Shown here in pieces: positions 1 through 12,151 of a stretch of 64,000 bases of DNA. The notes under the pieces were generated by a model. It saw only the letters and a program-made list of their open reading frames with translations, searched no databases and had not been told where the DNA came from. The stretch's first letter is position 1. The number at the start of each line of letters is the position of its first letter. This DNA is from Cantharellus purpuraceus (lineage: Eukaryota; Basidiomycota; Agaricomycetes; Cantharellales; Hydnaceae): the NCBI GenBank assembly GCA_025174535.1, contig JALBUN010000012.1, forward strand, positions 248,001 through 312,000. The letters are read 5' to 3'. Position numbers and translations under genes: made by a program.

Positions 1-459
1 AGTGGTTGAGCCGGGCGGTTATCAAAGCATGGTCAGTCTTTTTTGATATCGTACAGACCCCCAGGACAGCATGACAGCCGCAATCAACTGAGACATACAG
101 TTACTGTCAAAAAATGGCTCTGAAACCTTGAGATTTGCCATTCCGCGTGATTAGGGTCCTCTGCTTCAGGCAAAGACAGGATTTGCCACCAAGATAAGTT
201 GAAGTGAGTGTCAGCGCTCTGGCAATTTCTTGCCAGGGTAACAGTTTGATGTATATCTCGAGGTGGTGAAAACCGAGGGAAAGTTTCACGTAAGCACTTG
301 TCACCGCTGTCACAAGTACAAGGCAACGAAGCTTACAATTACTGCCCTGCTCGACGTTGGGAACGTCCTTTTCGACAACGACGACGACGACGAAGTCCTG
401 CTCGGCACGCTACTGTTACGAGCCACACACTCTTTCATATAAATGTTCTGAATCTCCAA
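1..459. other. 5' flank of chitin synthase, no gene seen
   Basis: I see no convincing coding region here. The open frame of the chitin synthase extends upstream to about 298 but begins with TTG, and its low-complexity Arg-rich translation looks like 5' UTR read in frame. The stretch just before the start (about 340-455) is pyrimidine-rich with CGACGA runs, which suits a leader or promoter-proximal region. No TATA box was identified with confidence. Confidence 0.4.
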
Positions 460-3400
460 ATGGCACACCCTCACTTTGGACCCGCTCGTTACGCTTCCTC
501 TGACGTCCCAATCCCTACTTCTCGTGTACCCACGCAGTTCAAGCAGCCTCAGACAGGCACGCTCCGCCGTGGAAAGACACTTACTCGACCGGAACGTGGC
601 GTCGCACCCGTCCCTCTTATCAATCCCAACGCTATCCTTCCTCCCTCCGCATCAGGCTCCTTACCATCTCACACCCATCCGGCACCACCTGTTACCACTT
701 GGAGTTTATGGAATATATTCTCTCATGCTGTCACCTTTTGGGCCCCTCCAATCCTCCTCTCTTCTATTGCGGGCCTTAAGGATCGTCCTACTCGGCAGGC
801 GTGGCGTGAAAAGATTGCCCTATGCTTCATTGCATTAGTGCTTGGCGGCCTCGTCGGGTTTGCTACAGTTGGCCTTAACAAGGCCCTCTGTCCTACAAAT
901 TTGGGAACCAGTCCAGACCGTTTCACCAGCGTAGGTTCTGATCCCAACGCGTTGGGAATACAAGGGCTCGTCTTCAACATCTCAGACTCTAAAGTTACGC
1001 CCGAAGTCAACTTCTACTCGTTGGCGACTCAGTCACCAGTGCAAGATATCACCACTTTATTCAGCCGGACAGCCTCCAACTTTTCGGCTTGTAATGGCCT
1101 AAGCTTCAAAGTTGCTACCGACAATCCATGCCCAGATGCTGCCGCCTGCCCTCTTCCCTCTCTCGGTCAAACCACATTCTCTCAGCTATCTCTCCGTAAT
1201 ACCTCCAAGATTGTCGGTTATGACTGGGTTCATCTTCGCAATCTCAACAACTATCTTGTCATCGATGGCGCAGTCCTTAATTTGAACACATATATCAAGG
1301 CGCACCCCAAGCCCATTCCTACTGACAATGTGGACGTTGCCATCCGTACCGTTCTTCGGCAGCAAGCTATGGGCAGCGGCAAGGATGGCACCCGCCTTTT
1401 CTACAGCCGCACCGACCTAAAGTCCGCTGTACCCTGCTTAGTACAGCGGTACTATGCTGGCAATATTGATAAGATCACCCCCGGTTGCTTCGTCTCGCAG
1501 CTCTTTCTCTACACGGGCTTGATTGTCATCCTCGGACTCGTCCTCGCCCGTTTTGCCATGGCTTGCATTTTCAATTGGTTCATATCCGCGCGGCTCGTAG
1601 CGCCGCCGAAGAATCTTAGCCGAACGGTCATTAGCCCGTCCGTTCTACCCGAAGGTGCAAATGTTGCCATCAACAACAAGAATGGCACCGCGCCGTGGGC
1701 TGGCCCCAACGGTGCACCTAGAAGCAGAATGCTGAGCAAGCCGTCATCACAACCTGCTGCAAACATTACCATGTCCCAGATTGGCGCAGAGTTGTTTGCA
1801 ATCTGTCTCGTTACTTGTTACTCTGAGGGCGAGGAATCCATCCGCACAACGCTCGATTCCATCTCCGCTACCTCGTATTCAGATGCCAGGAAACTTCTGT
1901 TTGTCGTGTGCGATGGCATGATTACTGGAGCAGGCGAAAAGCGCAGCACACCAGATATCTGTGTTAGTTTGCTCGAGGCGGATCCTCGCTTTGGAAACCC
2001 CGAACCCATGGGCTACTTTGCTGTCGGCTCGGGGCCCAAAAAGGAGAACAGAGCTATGGTCTACGCGGGTCATTACAGTGAGTCACTACTCTCCTCCACG
2101 GGATAAGCACTTTATAAGTATCGCAGCTGTTGCTGGACGTCGGACTCCAACAATGATTATTGTCAAGTGCGGCACAGAGGCCGAAGCACGGACTGAGAAG
2201 AAACCTGGGAACCGCGGCAAGCGCGACAGTCAGCTCGTCCTCATGAATTTCTTCTCCCGTGTCACCTACAACGACCGCATGACACCGCTTGATTTCGAAA
2301 TGTTCCGCAAGATCCAGTCCCTTATGGGTGTCACTGCCGATTTCTTTGAAGTCTGTCTAATGGTCAGTGTTTTGATCTCTCATCTCGATTATTTGCTGAC
2401 GTTGGCCCAGGTCGATGCCGATACTAAGGTCTTTCCAGACTCCCTTCGCTTGCTCGTCAACAGTATGCAGCACGACAATTTCATCATGGGGGTGTGCGGC
2501 GAGACGCGAATAGCCAACAAGCGACAGTCTTGGGTAACGGCAATTCAAGTTTATGAATACTTCATCTCGCATCACCTTGCAAAGGCCTTCGAATCAGTGT
2601 TTGGTGGTGTTACCTGTCTTCCTGGGTGCTTCTCGATGTACAGACTCAAAGCCCGGAAGGCGACCGATGACGACTGGGTCCCGATCCTCTGCAAACCTGA
2701 GATTGTACGTGAGTACAGTCAAAGTGAGGTTACCACGCTCCATCAGAAAAACCTGCTTCTTCTTGGAGAGGATCGTTTTCTGACTACGATCCTCCTTCGT
2801 GCGTTCCCCAACCGCAAGATGATGTTCTTGCCCCAAGCGCGTTGTCGTACGGTAGCACCTGATACATTCTCTGTACTGCTATCACAGCGCCGGCGGTGGA
2901 TCAACAGTACCATCCACAATCTTATGGAGCTCGTCCGTGTGCGTAATCTCTGTGGGACGTTTTGCTTCAGCATGCAGTTTGTCGTTTTCATGGATCTACT
3001 CGGGACGGTGGTACTTCCTGTCGCGATCTGTTTGACCTACTCACTTGTCGTAAACATGATACTCAGCCCCCCAAAAACTTTCGATCAGGCCATTCCACTC
3101 ATGCTACTCTTGGCCGTTATTGGACTGCCTGGAGTGCTCATTCTTATCACCACAGGCAAAGTGATTTATGTCTTTTGGATGTTAATATATCTTGTCGCAC
3201 TCCCTATATGGAATTTCGTTCTGCCGGTTTATGCGTTCTGGCATTTCGATGACTTCTCATGGGGCGAGACTCGGTAAGCAGTTCGCTGGTTTTCAATCTA
3301 GGTTTTGCATTAATTCGTACTTCAGAAAAGTGGAAGGAGAGGCAAAGGGTCAGGCCCATGGCACAGACACGGGTACTTTCAACGGTAGCTCAGTTCCAAT

Positions 3401-4019
3401 GCGACGTTGGGAAGACTGGGAGCGGTCCCGTTTGCGAAAGATCAAACGTGAAGAGAAACGGCGACGCGATATGGCGCGTGCCTTCCCCAAAGGCTATCAA
3501 AGTACTGAGTATCTTCGAGGAGATGCACAGAGTCAGTATGACGGCTCTGATACCCTTTCGATGGCATCATCCGACGATGATCAGTGGGGCGCACAGGTCG
3601 GGACATACAATGAAAATAGCTCACAGTACCCGCCACCGCCGCCTGGAATACGGCTGCCTCACCAGGAGATGATCAGCACCGCGAAGACAGTGAGCAAAGA
3701 TGAGATGGCGGCGATGTTGGATAGTGGGTTTGATGATCGTCCGCTTGACTCCAACCCATCGTTAGCATCACTTTCGTCGACAACCCTATTGCTGGATTCG
3801 GGCGGTGCGCCAGCTAGCACAGCACGGTATCAACTTACAGATGCACCGTCGTCGCCGCGGCTCGACACGCATCTTTCTTCGCCGATGAGCGCGACTTCCT
3901 CGCGGACTCCCCGACATATGGTCACACCCACGGCGCAGTGGAGCGGGGGACATCCAGGTGACGGTGAGCGTGGTAGATATGGACCTTTGGGACCCCTTGA
4001 TCCTGGTGGACGGGTTTGA
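460..4019 (+). CDS. CHS3: Chitin synthase, class IV (CHS3-like)
   Basis: Membrane glycosyltransferase (GT2) that polymerises UDP-GlcNAc into chitin at the plasma membrane. Coding exons are 460-2077, 2127-2362, 2411-3273 and 3326-4019, giving 1136 aa, close to yeast Chs3 (about 1165 aa). The start is the ATG at 460 because the upstream open frame has no ATG. Visible features are a Pro/Ser-rich N-terminus, a hydrophobic segment near residues 115-140, a cytochrome b5-like region, a second hydrophobic segment near 345-370, and the catalytic block from about 450. That block opens with [18 protein letters not shown] and contains VDADTK, GEDRFLT and the QRRRW signature, followed by a C-terminal membrane cluster ending in [10 protein letters not shown]. 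The tail after the last intron is hydrophilic and Ser/Pro-rich. The 48-nt second intron is in frame, so unspliced RNA would insert 16 residues before VDADTK. The class IV assignment rests on the close match to the Chs3 core and is very likely correct. Confidence 0.95.
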
Positions 4020-4585
4020 TAGATTATTTATTTCATTAACTGTCTCCTTTTCTTTCATTCACTCGTTCAACGCTCGCTTCTTCGTCGCCTTCATTCATGG
4101 GGATATACCCGCCGTATATTCTAAGGGTCTAATACCATCATCGTTGTGTATAGGCAGACAAACATATATAGACAACCACCAGACGTAAACAAAGCGGACG
4201 CGCTGTGTGGCACTGTATGCGCCTGGGGTGTAGCCAGATATCTGGGTGATACTCTCACGGCACGAGGCCCACACTGCCAGACGTTCGCCTTTCTCTTATA
4301 GCACATCTTCTCTTCCCAAACCACAACCATCGAACTAGTCTACATCGTCTCCACCGACCTTTCTCATTCTACCTTGCTTATCCTCCACCAATCGAACTAT
4401 CTCACAAACTCCACGCAAGCTCCACCGACCTCGTTTAAGTATAGGTAATTGCTCTGAGTCACTAGCTTGACGCTCCAGCTATCGCTGCCCACCGTCACCA
4501 TCGGTCTGTATGTTCAACCCCTTAATCAGAGACATTTCGCTAATCCCTCCGCATCCTTGCCCACCATCTTCAGACGCCTGTGGCC
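4020..4585. other. Intergenic, pyrimidine-rich
   Basis: No gene is seen. The half nearest the downstream start (about 4330-4580) is C/T-rich and contains the decamer CCACCGACCT twice (near 4349 and 4420). This is typical of fungal promoter and leader sequence. Confidence 0.35.
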
Positions 4586-7373
4586 ATGAGCGCGTCTCCG
4601 CCGCTCGAGACTTTGCCAGACGCTTTGCTAGACAGTATGTACAACCAGACTCAAAACTGTATGCTCAGCCGCTGACCATGGTATGACAGCTTTGGTGTCC
4701 TATATCTTGTGGACATGCCCTACCCTTGCTGCCGTGCTTCTCTCCGCATTCGGTACACGCGTCCACGCCTCGGCTGTGCGCGTGCTCTTTACGTCCATCA
4801 CACTCCCCGATGATGCACGCTATTTCCTCGCGTTTGATGTCCCTCACATTGTATCGCGACACCCACTTTCCGCTGTCATTTCGAACCCGGATCGTTATGC
4901 CCGTGCAGTGAAACGGATCTCTGTCACGGATGCCGGATTGCCACCCCCTTTTGAAGATTTGGAGACGAGTGGATCATTTGGCCTAGTAGTGATTGATGAC
5001 GAGGACAGCGATTCTCAAGTATCCTCAAAGCAGAGTCGTGTTGCTGTTCAGCCTATGCCCGCAAGGAATCTGAATCAACTTTTGACCTTGTGTACGAATT
5101 TGGAGGAGTTTGCGTGGTGTAGCTCCAACCCACCTCCCGATGGAGTATGCGAGGTATGATTGACCATTTGAGCTTGGCCTGCACTTACATTTTCTCCCAG
5201 GTTCTATCAGAGTATTGTCCTCGTCTTGTCAACTTCACCCTACAGCCTGATGCGCCAATGTCTATGGTATCCAGTGCACAGACAACAACAGTATCACCAC
5301 CCAGCAGGCGTCCAACCGTACCCAAATGGGACGCACCATCCCTTCCGCTTTTAGCAGCACTGCCCATCACTAAACTCCATATTACAAGACTGTCGCAGCG
5401 GGGCTCTCGCGCTCTGGTGGTTTTATTTACCCAACTAGGCGAAGATTCTCTCCTCGAAGATGTCAGTCTCGACTTTGTGTGGCTTGATGATCCTCTATGC
5501 GAGAAGGTCGTCGAAGCTGGGCGGAGAATCAGAAGGCTCAAGATTGGCACCAGTGGCACAAAACTCACAGACAAGGGGCTCGTCAGCATTCTCGAGGGCT
5601 GTGATGCGTTGGAAGACTTTGCTTTGGTTGAAGCACAGGGTGAACTTACACCTCGCGCAACGCTACATCTGATGTGTACATTGCATTGGCTTTTATAGGT
5701 CGTCTTAGCCGAAACCTATGGTCAAAGGTTGCTTCGCTCCCACCCCACCTACGCAGGTTCCAAGTCGCTATTTCAGAGAGCGGCCCACATCATTCCTGGA
5801 CAGCGGATCATCTCTTGTCTATTCCCCAGCTTCAGCTCAATGTCTTGTCTCACCTGTCCATAATGCGAATTGTCCCGACCCCTCACTTCTCATCCTCGAG
5901 CAATGTCCTCGAGTATGATACGCGGATTGACGACGTAGCGACCCTGAAAACGATTCCTAAAGATGTCGTTGGCGTCATCAGAGGGGCTACTGCACTTACT
6001 GTACTCGAATGCGACTGGTGGTCATGGAAGCCTGAGGATGTCAAAGCACTTCTGGAGCGATGTACTCAGTTGGAGGTCATGGTTTTGCTTTTCTCATCCA
6101 GTCACCCTTTGGCTCAGATTCTCTCTTTACAGTTGCTCAAACTATCTTTCGATGCCCCGTTCGCAAAACTTTTAGCTATGACTTCGGCATTCACACCGTT
6201 AACTCGACTTCTCAAACTGTCCGTGTCTGTACCCAGAGAACATGCCTTGGGACCTACCCCCATTCCCACTTCCCCAGTCCTGACGTCTCCTTCTCATCCA
6301 TTGACGCCTGCTGCTTCGCCTGTCCGTCGACGAACTTCCCTTCCATCTCAAGATACTGAGCTTGCTTCTCATTTCTTCTGTGTCGATGATGCAAGGCTAA
6401 ATGGACCAGCAGACTCATCGTTGCCTCCAACAAGAGAAGTAAAGAGGTTCGTAAAGAAGTGTCCAAGATTAGTTGAATTGGGTAAGTGCGCTCTCGCGCG
6501 ATCTCGCTCTTGCTGTATCGATGGATTACTTCAGAATGGTATGGACGCAACGCGCATGGAAAATGGCTCATCTCTCGGTCTGTGTCTACGTCAAAAATCA
6601 ACACAAACGTAGCCGTAGAGTATTACTCTCCTGTAGCTTCTCCCAGCGTCTGGAGGCGCGCCAGTCGCGAAAAAGCCGCGCTTGAGGCCATCCAGTCCGG
6701 GGGTAGCCTTTCTGAAAACATAGAACGACAGGGACAAGCCTGGACTGGACTTAAAGCAGAGCAGTACTTTTCTGACCGGGCAGCTGAGAAAGAGAAGGAA
6801 GAACTGGCTTCTCCTGTGGAGAGGTCTGGCCGATCTAATGGTCCTGGGAAAAAGTCCTCCACTTCTTTGGCATCTACTTCCGCAAGTACTTCCATCACGA
6901 TCAGCACAGAGCGACAGAGCGGAAGTAGCCACTCACCTCTGCAGCCTTTCACGCCGCTATCTCCTCCAACATCTACCAAATCATTCGCAACTACAGACCC
7001 CGCTCCGGTGGCATTGCCTGAACCCGCTCCAAGAATATCAGGCCAGTCTTCTCAGCCGCCAAGGCGGACACCATCAGAGCCGTCTCTTCGAACCAATGGT
7101 AGCGGCCGTGCTCGAAGCAGCACATCGTCCGGACCCTCGTATGGCGGGTCTACGTCTTCCAACACCAGGGGGCGAAATGGCAATACTGTAGGCGGACACC
7201 GTGAAGGACGTGGACGAGGAGGAAATTCCTCCGGTAAGTCGGGTGGTGGGGGGCCACGACGAAGTTCTGCTGCCAATGGTGGAGGTACTTCTACACGCAA
7301 TGGCGGGGGTAGTGGACGTGGACACGGAAACAGTCGAGGTGGCAAACGTAAGCCCACGACGACGACTATCTAA
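4586..7373 (+). CDS. F-box/LRR-like protein with WYGRN motif and RG-rich tail
   Basis: Function unknown. My model has exons 4586-4634, 4690-5153, 5201-5673, 5757-6481 and 6535-7373, giving 849 aa with the sum divisible by three. The N-terminus (ETLPDALLDTLVSYILW) looks like an F-box-type helix pair. The next 500 or so residues resemble a leucine-rich, F-box-associated scaffold (for example LTDKGLVSILEGCDALEDF). The last exon starts with EWYGRNAHGKW and continues with EYYSPVASPSVWRRA, then about 200 residues of Ser/Pro-rich low complexity and an RG/GG-rich tail (GHREGRGRGG, GSGRGHGNSRGGKRK). RG tails often bind RNA (family knowledge). A role as a ubiquitin-ligase adaptor is only inference. The third intron (5674-5756) is the least certain; an alternative reading there would need a 23-nt intron. 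Confidence 0.7.
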
Positions 7374-9185
7374 GTTTTCTTCCGAACCTCTATCGCTGGT
7401 TTTTTGAACACACTACGCCAACAAACGTGCGCTTGTCATATCGATTCCTTGCCTCTTTTTGTGCTACTATCCGATCTGCCTCTACATTCGACTTGCTGGT
7501 ATCCCCTGATTGACTGTATGCCACCTTGGGCACGTATTTCTAGTTGTCTCAAAGACAAAACAAAAACTTTTTCAACTACGCGTGCGCATATTACTGCTAT
7601 AATATACCTTGAGCCCTCCACCTACCGGGGGACGTCCGCACGCATACATGTATCACCACCTACGTATATAAAATCATTGTTTTTCTTCAGGGCTCACAAA
7701 GTTTTGACGAGGGCTGTTCCTGATTAAAATTGCACATCTATGCCTGCAGGATGATGATGCCAAATGGATGTATGAGTTTCACATTCCTTACTCGGTTGCT
7801 GGACCTCAGACAAACAATGCATCATGCTCTTGAATTCGAAGAACCGAGTCGTTGATACCACTGACTGCCGCATCCACGTCACGCGGTGGGAATGGTTCTA
7901 TTGGCCGCAAGGCAGGGATAGGCGGTAGGAATCACAGGCTGGACTCCACTAGCTGATCCAGCGGGCAATGGCGTGTGTAGCTACAAGCTTGCAAATGATG
8001 CAGGATCGACGGAGCTATAGACTATAGAAGGGTCAAATTGCCCTTATCCTGGGTTGTAAACCTATCTCCCACTGGTGGAATATTAGAAGGCCTCGTGGAA
8101 ATTATGTTCTTGGGTGGACAGCTGCACAATGTTGTTTTCCAAGCTTTCGTTGATGCAATGAGGTTCCAAGACGGTAACACGTGAAAATGAATTTCTGAAC
8201 GTCACTGTAGGCCATGTCAATGGCAGGTAGTAAGGCCGCAAGAGGATGGCTAGACTGCGTGAGCCCCGTGCCTGTTAAGCCCGGTAGGAAGCTGCAGTGA
8301 AGAGACTGGTGTGGGGAGAACTCGGTGATGAGAGCGACGGCGGGGTGGTGCAATGCATTGAGAAAGAAGCAACACCAAGGAGTGGTCGAGGACATGGAGT
8401 AATGAAGACGAAGAAAAGTCTACTAGCAATAAGAAGCGAGCTCTGTGTGAAGCTGCCTAAGCAAAGTGATGAAAGCTGTACAGTTGCTTGACCAGGCAGA
8501 CACAGTGTCTGAGGCCAATGGTGGGGAACTGATAGTAGAAATAATTGTCGGCCTGGACATTTTGCCCCCTCCGAGAAGTGGCTTAAGAATGATCCAGCTA
8601 AGATCAGCTCGGCCCGTATCCTCGTCGCACGTCCCCTGACTCCGCAGGCTACGGGAGCGAAGACAACAAACGAGCAATTGCTCTACGCCGTCGATTGGAC
8701 TGTGACCGTCTGCTAGTGACAGGTGCAGAAACAATGCCCAGCACGGTCACGGGATTAGGGTTGAAATTTGATATGTAGGGAACACACGCAATCAGGCCTG
8801 GCAGATACATGTGCTCTTGATAGTTGCGCAATTAACGCCGAGATACATGTGATCTGATTTATGGTTAACCATAGGAGCTGTGGCCGCGTTAGTATAGCCC
8901 TCTGTCGTTCTGACATATTTGCACAGATGAAAACGTTCTTCCAATATGAGCGTTGCATTAGGATTACGAGTCAAGCAATTAGCTGACGTAGGACTTCGTA
9001 TATCATATCGCTAGCTTGAGGCAATCTAGGCACCAGGCGAGACGATCATTATGATGGGACCACCGGGGAGCGCCATACGGTATCACGTAGTAGGCGACTT
9101 TGGATGCCGATAAGAAGATGATAATATAGACGGAAGTCTTCAAGTGCGCCTTTCTCTCGTGCACACGACCTGGTCGCGTTCCATC
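7374..9185. other. Gene-poor 1.8 kb gap
   Basis: I find no ORF with convincing codon structure or recognisable protein on either strand. The minus-strand open frames at 8102-8395 and 8423-8734 are short, Cys/Ser/Leu-rich and show no domain. Composition is mixed, with no clear tandem repeat and no terminal inverted repeats. The last few hundred bases presumably hold the promoter of the nucleoside transporter. Confidence 0.35.
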
Positions 9186-11860
9186 ATGTCCGCAGATCAC
9201 TTGTCTGCCGTCGTTCCGGATCCTGTCTCACAGCGTCAAGAGTCACTCTCAGACAAGGATGAGAAGAGCGTCCACAAAGTGAAGAACGAGCCAAACGTGA
9301 CTGACTTGGAGGCTCCACCAAACGATGAGGTCTCTGAAAATGGGGAGCAGCGCAATCCGTATAGACCATACATCTTGGCTGGTTTTGCCGTTCTCATTCT
9401 GGGCTGGTGGATATCCGCGACCATTCTGAAGGCAACCAGACATAGATGGTACGTCCTCGCGTTGGCTATGTGTAACCTCTTGAAAGCAAAGCTCAAGCCT
9501 CCCCCAGGATTGTTCAGACAGTCTTTGCCTGGGTGTGTGCTTTCATTTTGAAAGGGAGAGTGATCTGAATGCCGGTATCAAGTTCTTCCTTGCTCTCATC
9601 TTTTTCCAATTCGTACCAAGCAAGTTATTCTTTCAACCCATTGCGGCTGTTTGGGAAGTCACGGTTGCTCGCCCCTTCCGAGGTCTCCCGTACTATGTCC
9701 GCCTTGGTCTAGGTTGGCTCTGTCTTTTAGGGATTATGTTCGGTTCAGCGTTTGGCTTCCCTATCCCTAAGGTGTGCATGAAGCACGTCTCTCGTAGTCA
9801 TTGATCTGAACGTACATATTAGGGTTCGAATACCACCCTGGGGGACCGCGCAATTTCGGTTCTTGGGCTCTTCGTGTTTCAATTCTGCTTCTGGGCTTCA
9901 TCCAAGCACCGCAATCATATACCCTGGTTTGTGTTCCTGTAGTAGAAGTTGACTGTATGCTCAGAGAGACTCCAAGGCCCACGGTTATCATTGGCCTGTT
10001 CTTTCAACAAGTTATTGCGCTATTCGTGCTCAAGACTGGCGCTGGCTACAGCCTTTTTCACTGGATTGCAACCCTTGCATCAGACTTTTTGACGCAAGCA
10101 TACCCCGCCGCGCAGTTCTTCTTTGATGCTGAGACCATTGGCAAACATTGGTATATGATCATCCCGCATCCATGCCATTTCGGAGCTAACCCTTTGGCGC
10201 CAGGTTTTTCGTCAATACTGTAGGCTCTCTGTTGGATTGCATGTTTCCTAGAGTCTCAACGTTTCTGCTCTAGCTGTCAGCGATTATATTTTTCATCGCC
10301 TTCGTCCAGATGCTGTACTATGTGCGTTGTTCACTTCCCTATCAGATGGTCGATACTGGACAAGGGATGATCTAGTTGGGAGTTATGCAATTTATCATCA
10401 AGAAATTGTACGTCGTTTTGTTGTCCTTACCATTGGAGTATGGCTTTAACACCTTATGTCAAGCGCCTATTTCTTCTTCGCGACGATGAACATATCTGGT
10501 GCCGAGGCTGTCGTTGCTGCTTCATCTCCTTGGATTGGACAGGGTGAATCTGCTTGCCTTGTCCGACCTTTTGTCGACTTGGCCACTGAGAGCGAGATTC
10601 ACTTGTTCATGGCAAGCGGTATGCACCGAAGAACTATGCATCACATTCTTGCGACATTTGACATTCACATAGGTTTTTCGACTATATCTGGATCCGTTCT
10701 TAGTGCATATATTGCCCTGGGTGCGCGTCGATATCTCTCACTTCATACACGACTGATCGCGGACTATTTCCAGGCGTACCTGCACAGTGAGCGCACAGAA
10801 GCAACCCTTGCTATTACTGTATCCCATGACGCGCCTCCATCTAGAAATCTGGTTACATCCAGCGTGATGTCTATCCCCGCTTCAATCGCAATCAGCAAAT
10901 TGCGCATTCCAGAAATGGATGAACCTGTCACACGTGGTCGTGTGATTATCGACCGTGGTGTGGAGGACAAGCACGGCCGTCCCGCAAACGCGTTGCACGC
11001 CTTCAGTAAGGGTGCCACATTCGGTTTGATCGTGGCCGGTCAGATTTTGTATGATGACTCCCTTTCACACGTGACTGCGTGCAGTTAGTTGATGTTCGTC
11101 GTTAGAACTAACGTGCTGACCGTCCTGGCGTTGGTGTATACGATCAACGGGCTCCTGACATGGATCGGGAAGGGCTTTGGTATTCATCAACTCACTCTTG
11201 AGCTCATTCTTGGCTACGTCTTCTACCCCGTCACCTTTTTCATGGGTGCGTAATTACCTCACCGCACCTCCGGACAGGCCTCTCACTAACCTGTGTTACG
11301 CTTCCTGTAGGTGTACCAAGACCTGAAATACTTGCCGTTTCAAGACTGCTTGCAATTAAGTTCTACGCTAACGAGTAAAGTTTCCCTCTCGTATCTAATT
11401 GCTTCAACCTCTGAGACACAACCCACGCAAAGATTCGTTGCCTATAACCAGCTTCAAACATACGTGGCACAGGGTCCACATCTCTCTCAGCGCGCATACA
11501 CAATAGCGACCTATGCGCTGTGCGGATTTTCGAATTTAGGTCAGCGTCTCATGCGTTTTCGTGTTTGGTAAAATTGTGACGTTTCATACTTTTGGTGCGA
11601 TGCTTTCCCTTTGCGTACCATAGGTTCCCTAGGTATACAAATAGGTGTATTGAGTGCACTTGCACCGTCCCGAGGCCGTATCATTGCCAGGACCGCCCCG
11701 AGTGCTATGATCTGTGGTTTTGTGAGTATTACACCCCTTTCTCTAGTATACTGTCTTATCTTGGTTTCTTTCAGATATCGTACGTTTTATGGATAAGTCT
11801 TTGGTCAGGTTCACGACTAACATCAACCTCAGCACAATGCAGACCGCCGGTATCGCGTAA
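9186..11860 (+). CDS. Concentrative nucleoside transporter (CNT/NupC family)
   Basis: Plasma-membrane proton- or sodium-coupled nucleoside importer. I resolved 19 coding exons totalling 1713 nt (570 aa); the sum is divisible by three and every junction restores the family alignment. Diagnostic blocks are [76 protein letters not shown] and [10 protein letters not shown], ending in [12 protein letters not shown]. The hydrophilic first 60 residues precede the first membrane helix ([15 protein letters not shown]). Several exons are tiny: 25 nt (9508-9532), 16 nt (10204-10219), 32 nt (10376-10407), 13 nt (10774-10786) and 5 nt (11775-11779). The protein stops a few residues earlier than the usual C-terminus, which normally continues past AGIA. 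The gene is isolated between a long gap and a convergent acyltransferase gene. Confidence 0.93.
11775..11779 (+). other. 5-nt microexon (ATATC) in the transporter gene
   Basis: The flanking introns are 11722-11774 (donor GTGAGT, acceptor TTTCAG) and 11780-11832 (donor GTACGT, branch-like CTAAC, acceptor CTCAG). Including these five bases gives [12 protein letters not shown], which matches the conserved CNT C-terminus. Skipping them shifts the frame and destroys that block. Confidence 0.8.
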
Positions 11861-12151
11861 GCTCTTGCCCCAAATGCGCAATTAGTCACTGATTTTGCTG
11901 CCTATATAGCGGAATGTTGGTCTAAGTCATGATGTCCTCCTGGCATATATTTCTTATATATATGTAATGGCTTTGCATGATGCTTTGACTCATGTGCGAT
12001 CTGAGGCCAGGCAGACCTTCCATACATATAAAAAAATCATGCTATATCATGGCGTGACCCGACCAAAAAAACATACTGGTAGTATCTATCCGCGCAGAAG
12101 AGGATTGAAGACACAAGAATGACGAAGAGATTAACCCGAAACCACATAATC

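Noticed and set aside
5674..5698. A possible 23-nt intron in the F-box-like gene
   Set aside because: It is shorter than any plausible spliceosomal intron here; the 83-nt intron 5674-5756 keeps the frame and has normal length.
9823..9843. GGTTCGAAT resembling a tRNA T-loop
   Set aside because: It lies in a coding exon of the nucleoside transporter (GSNTTLGD), with no acceptor or anticodon arms around it.
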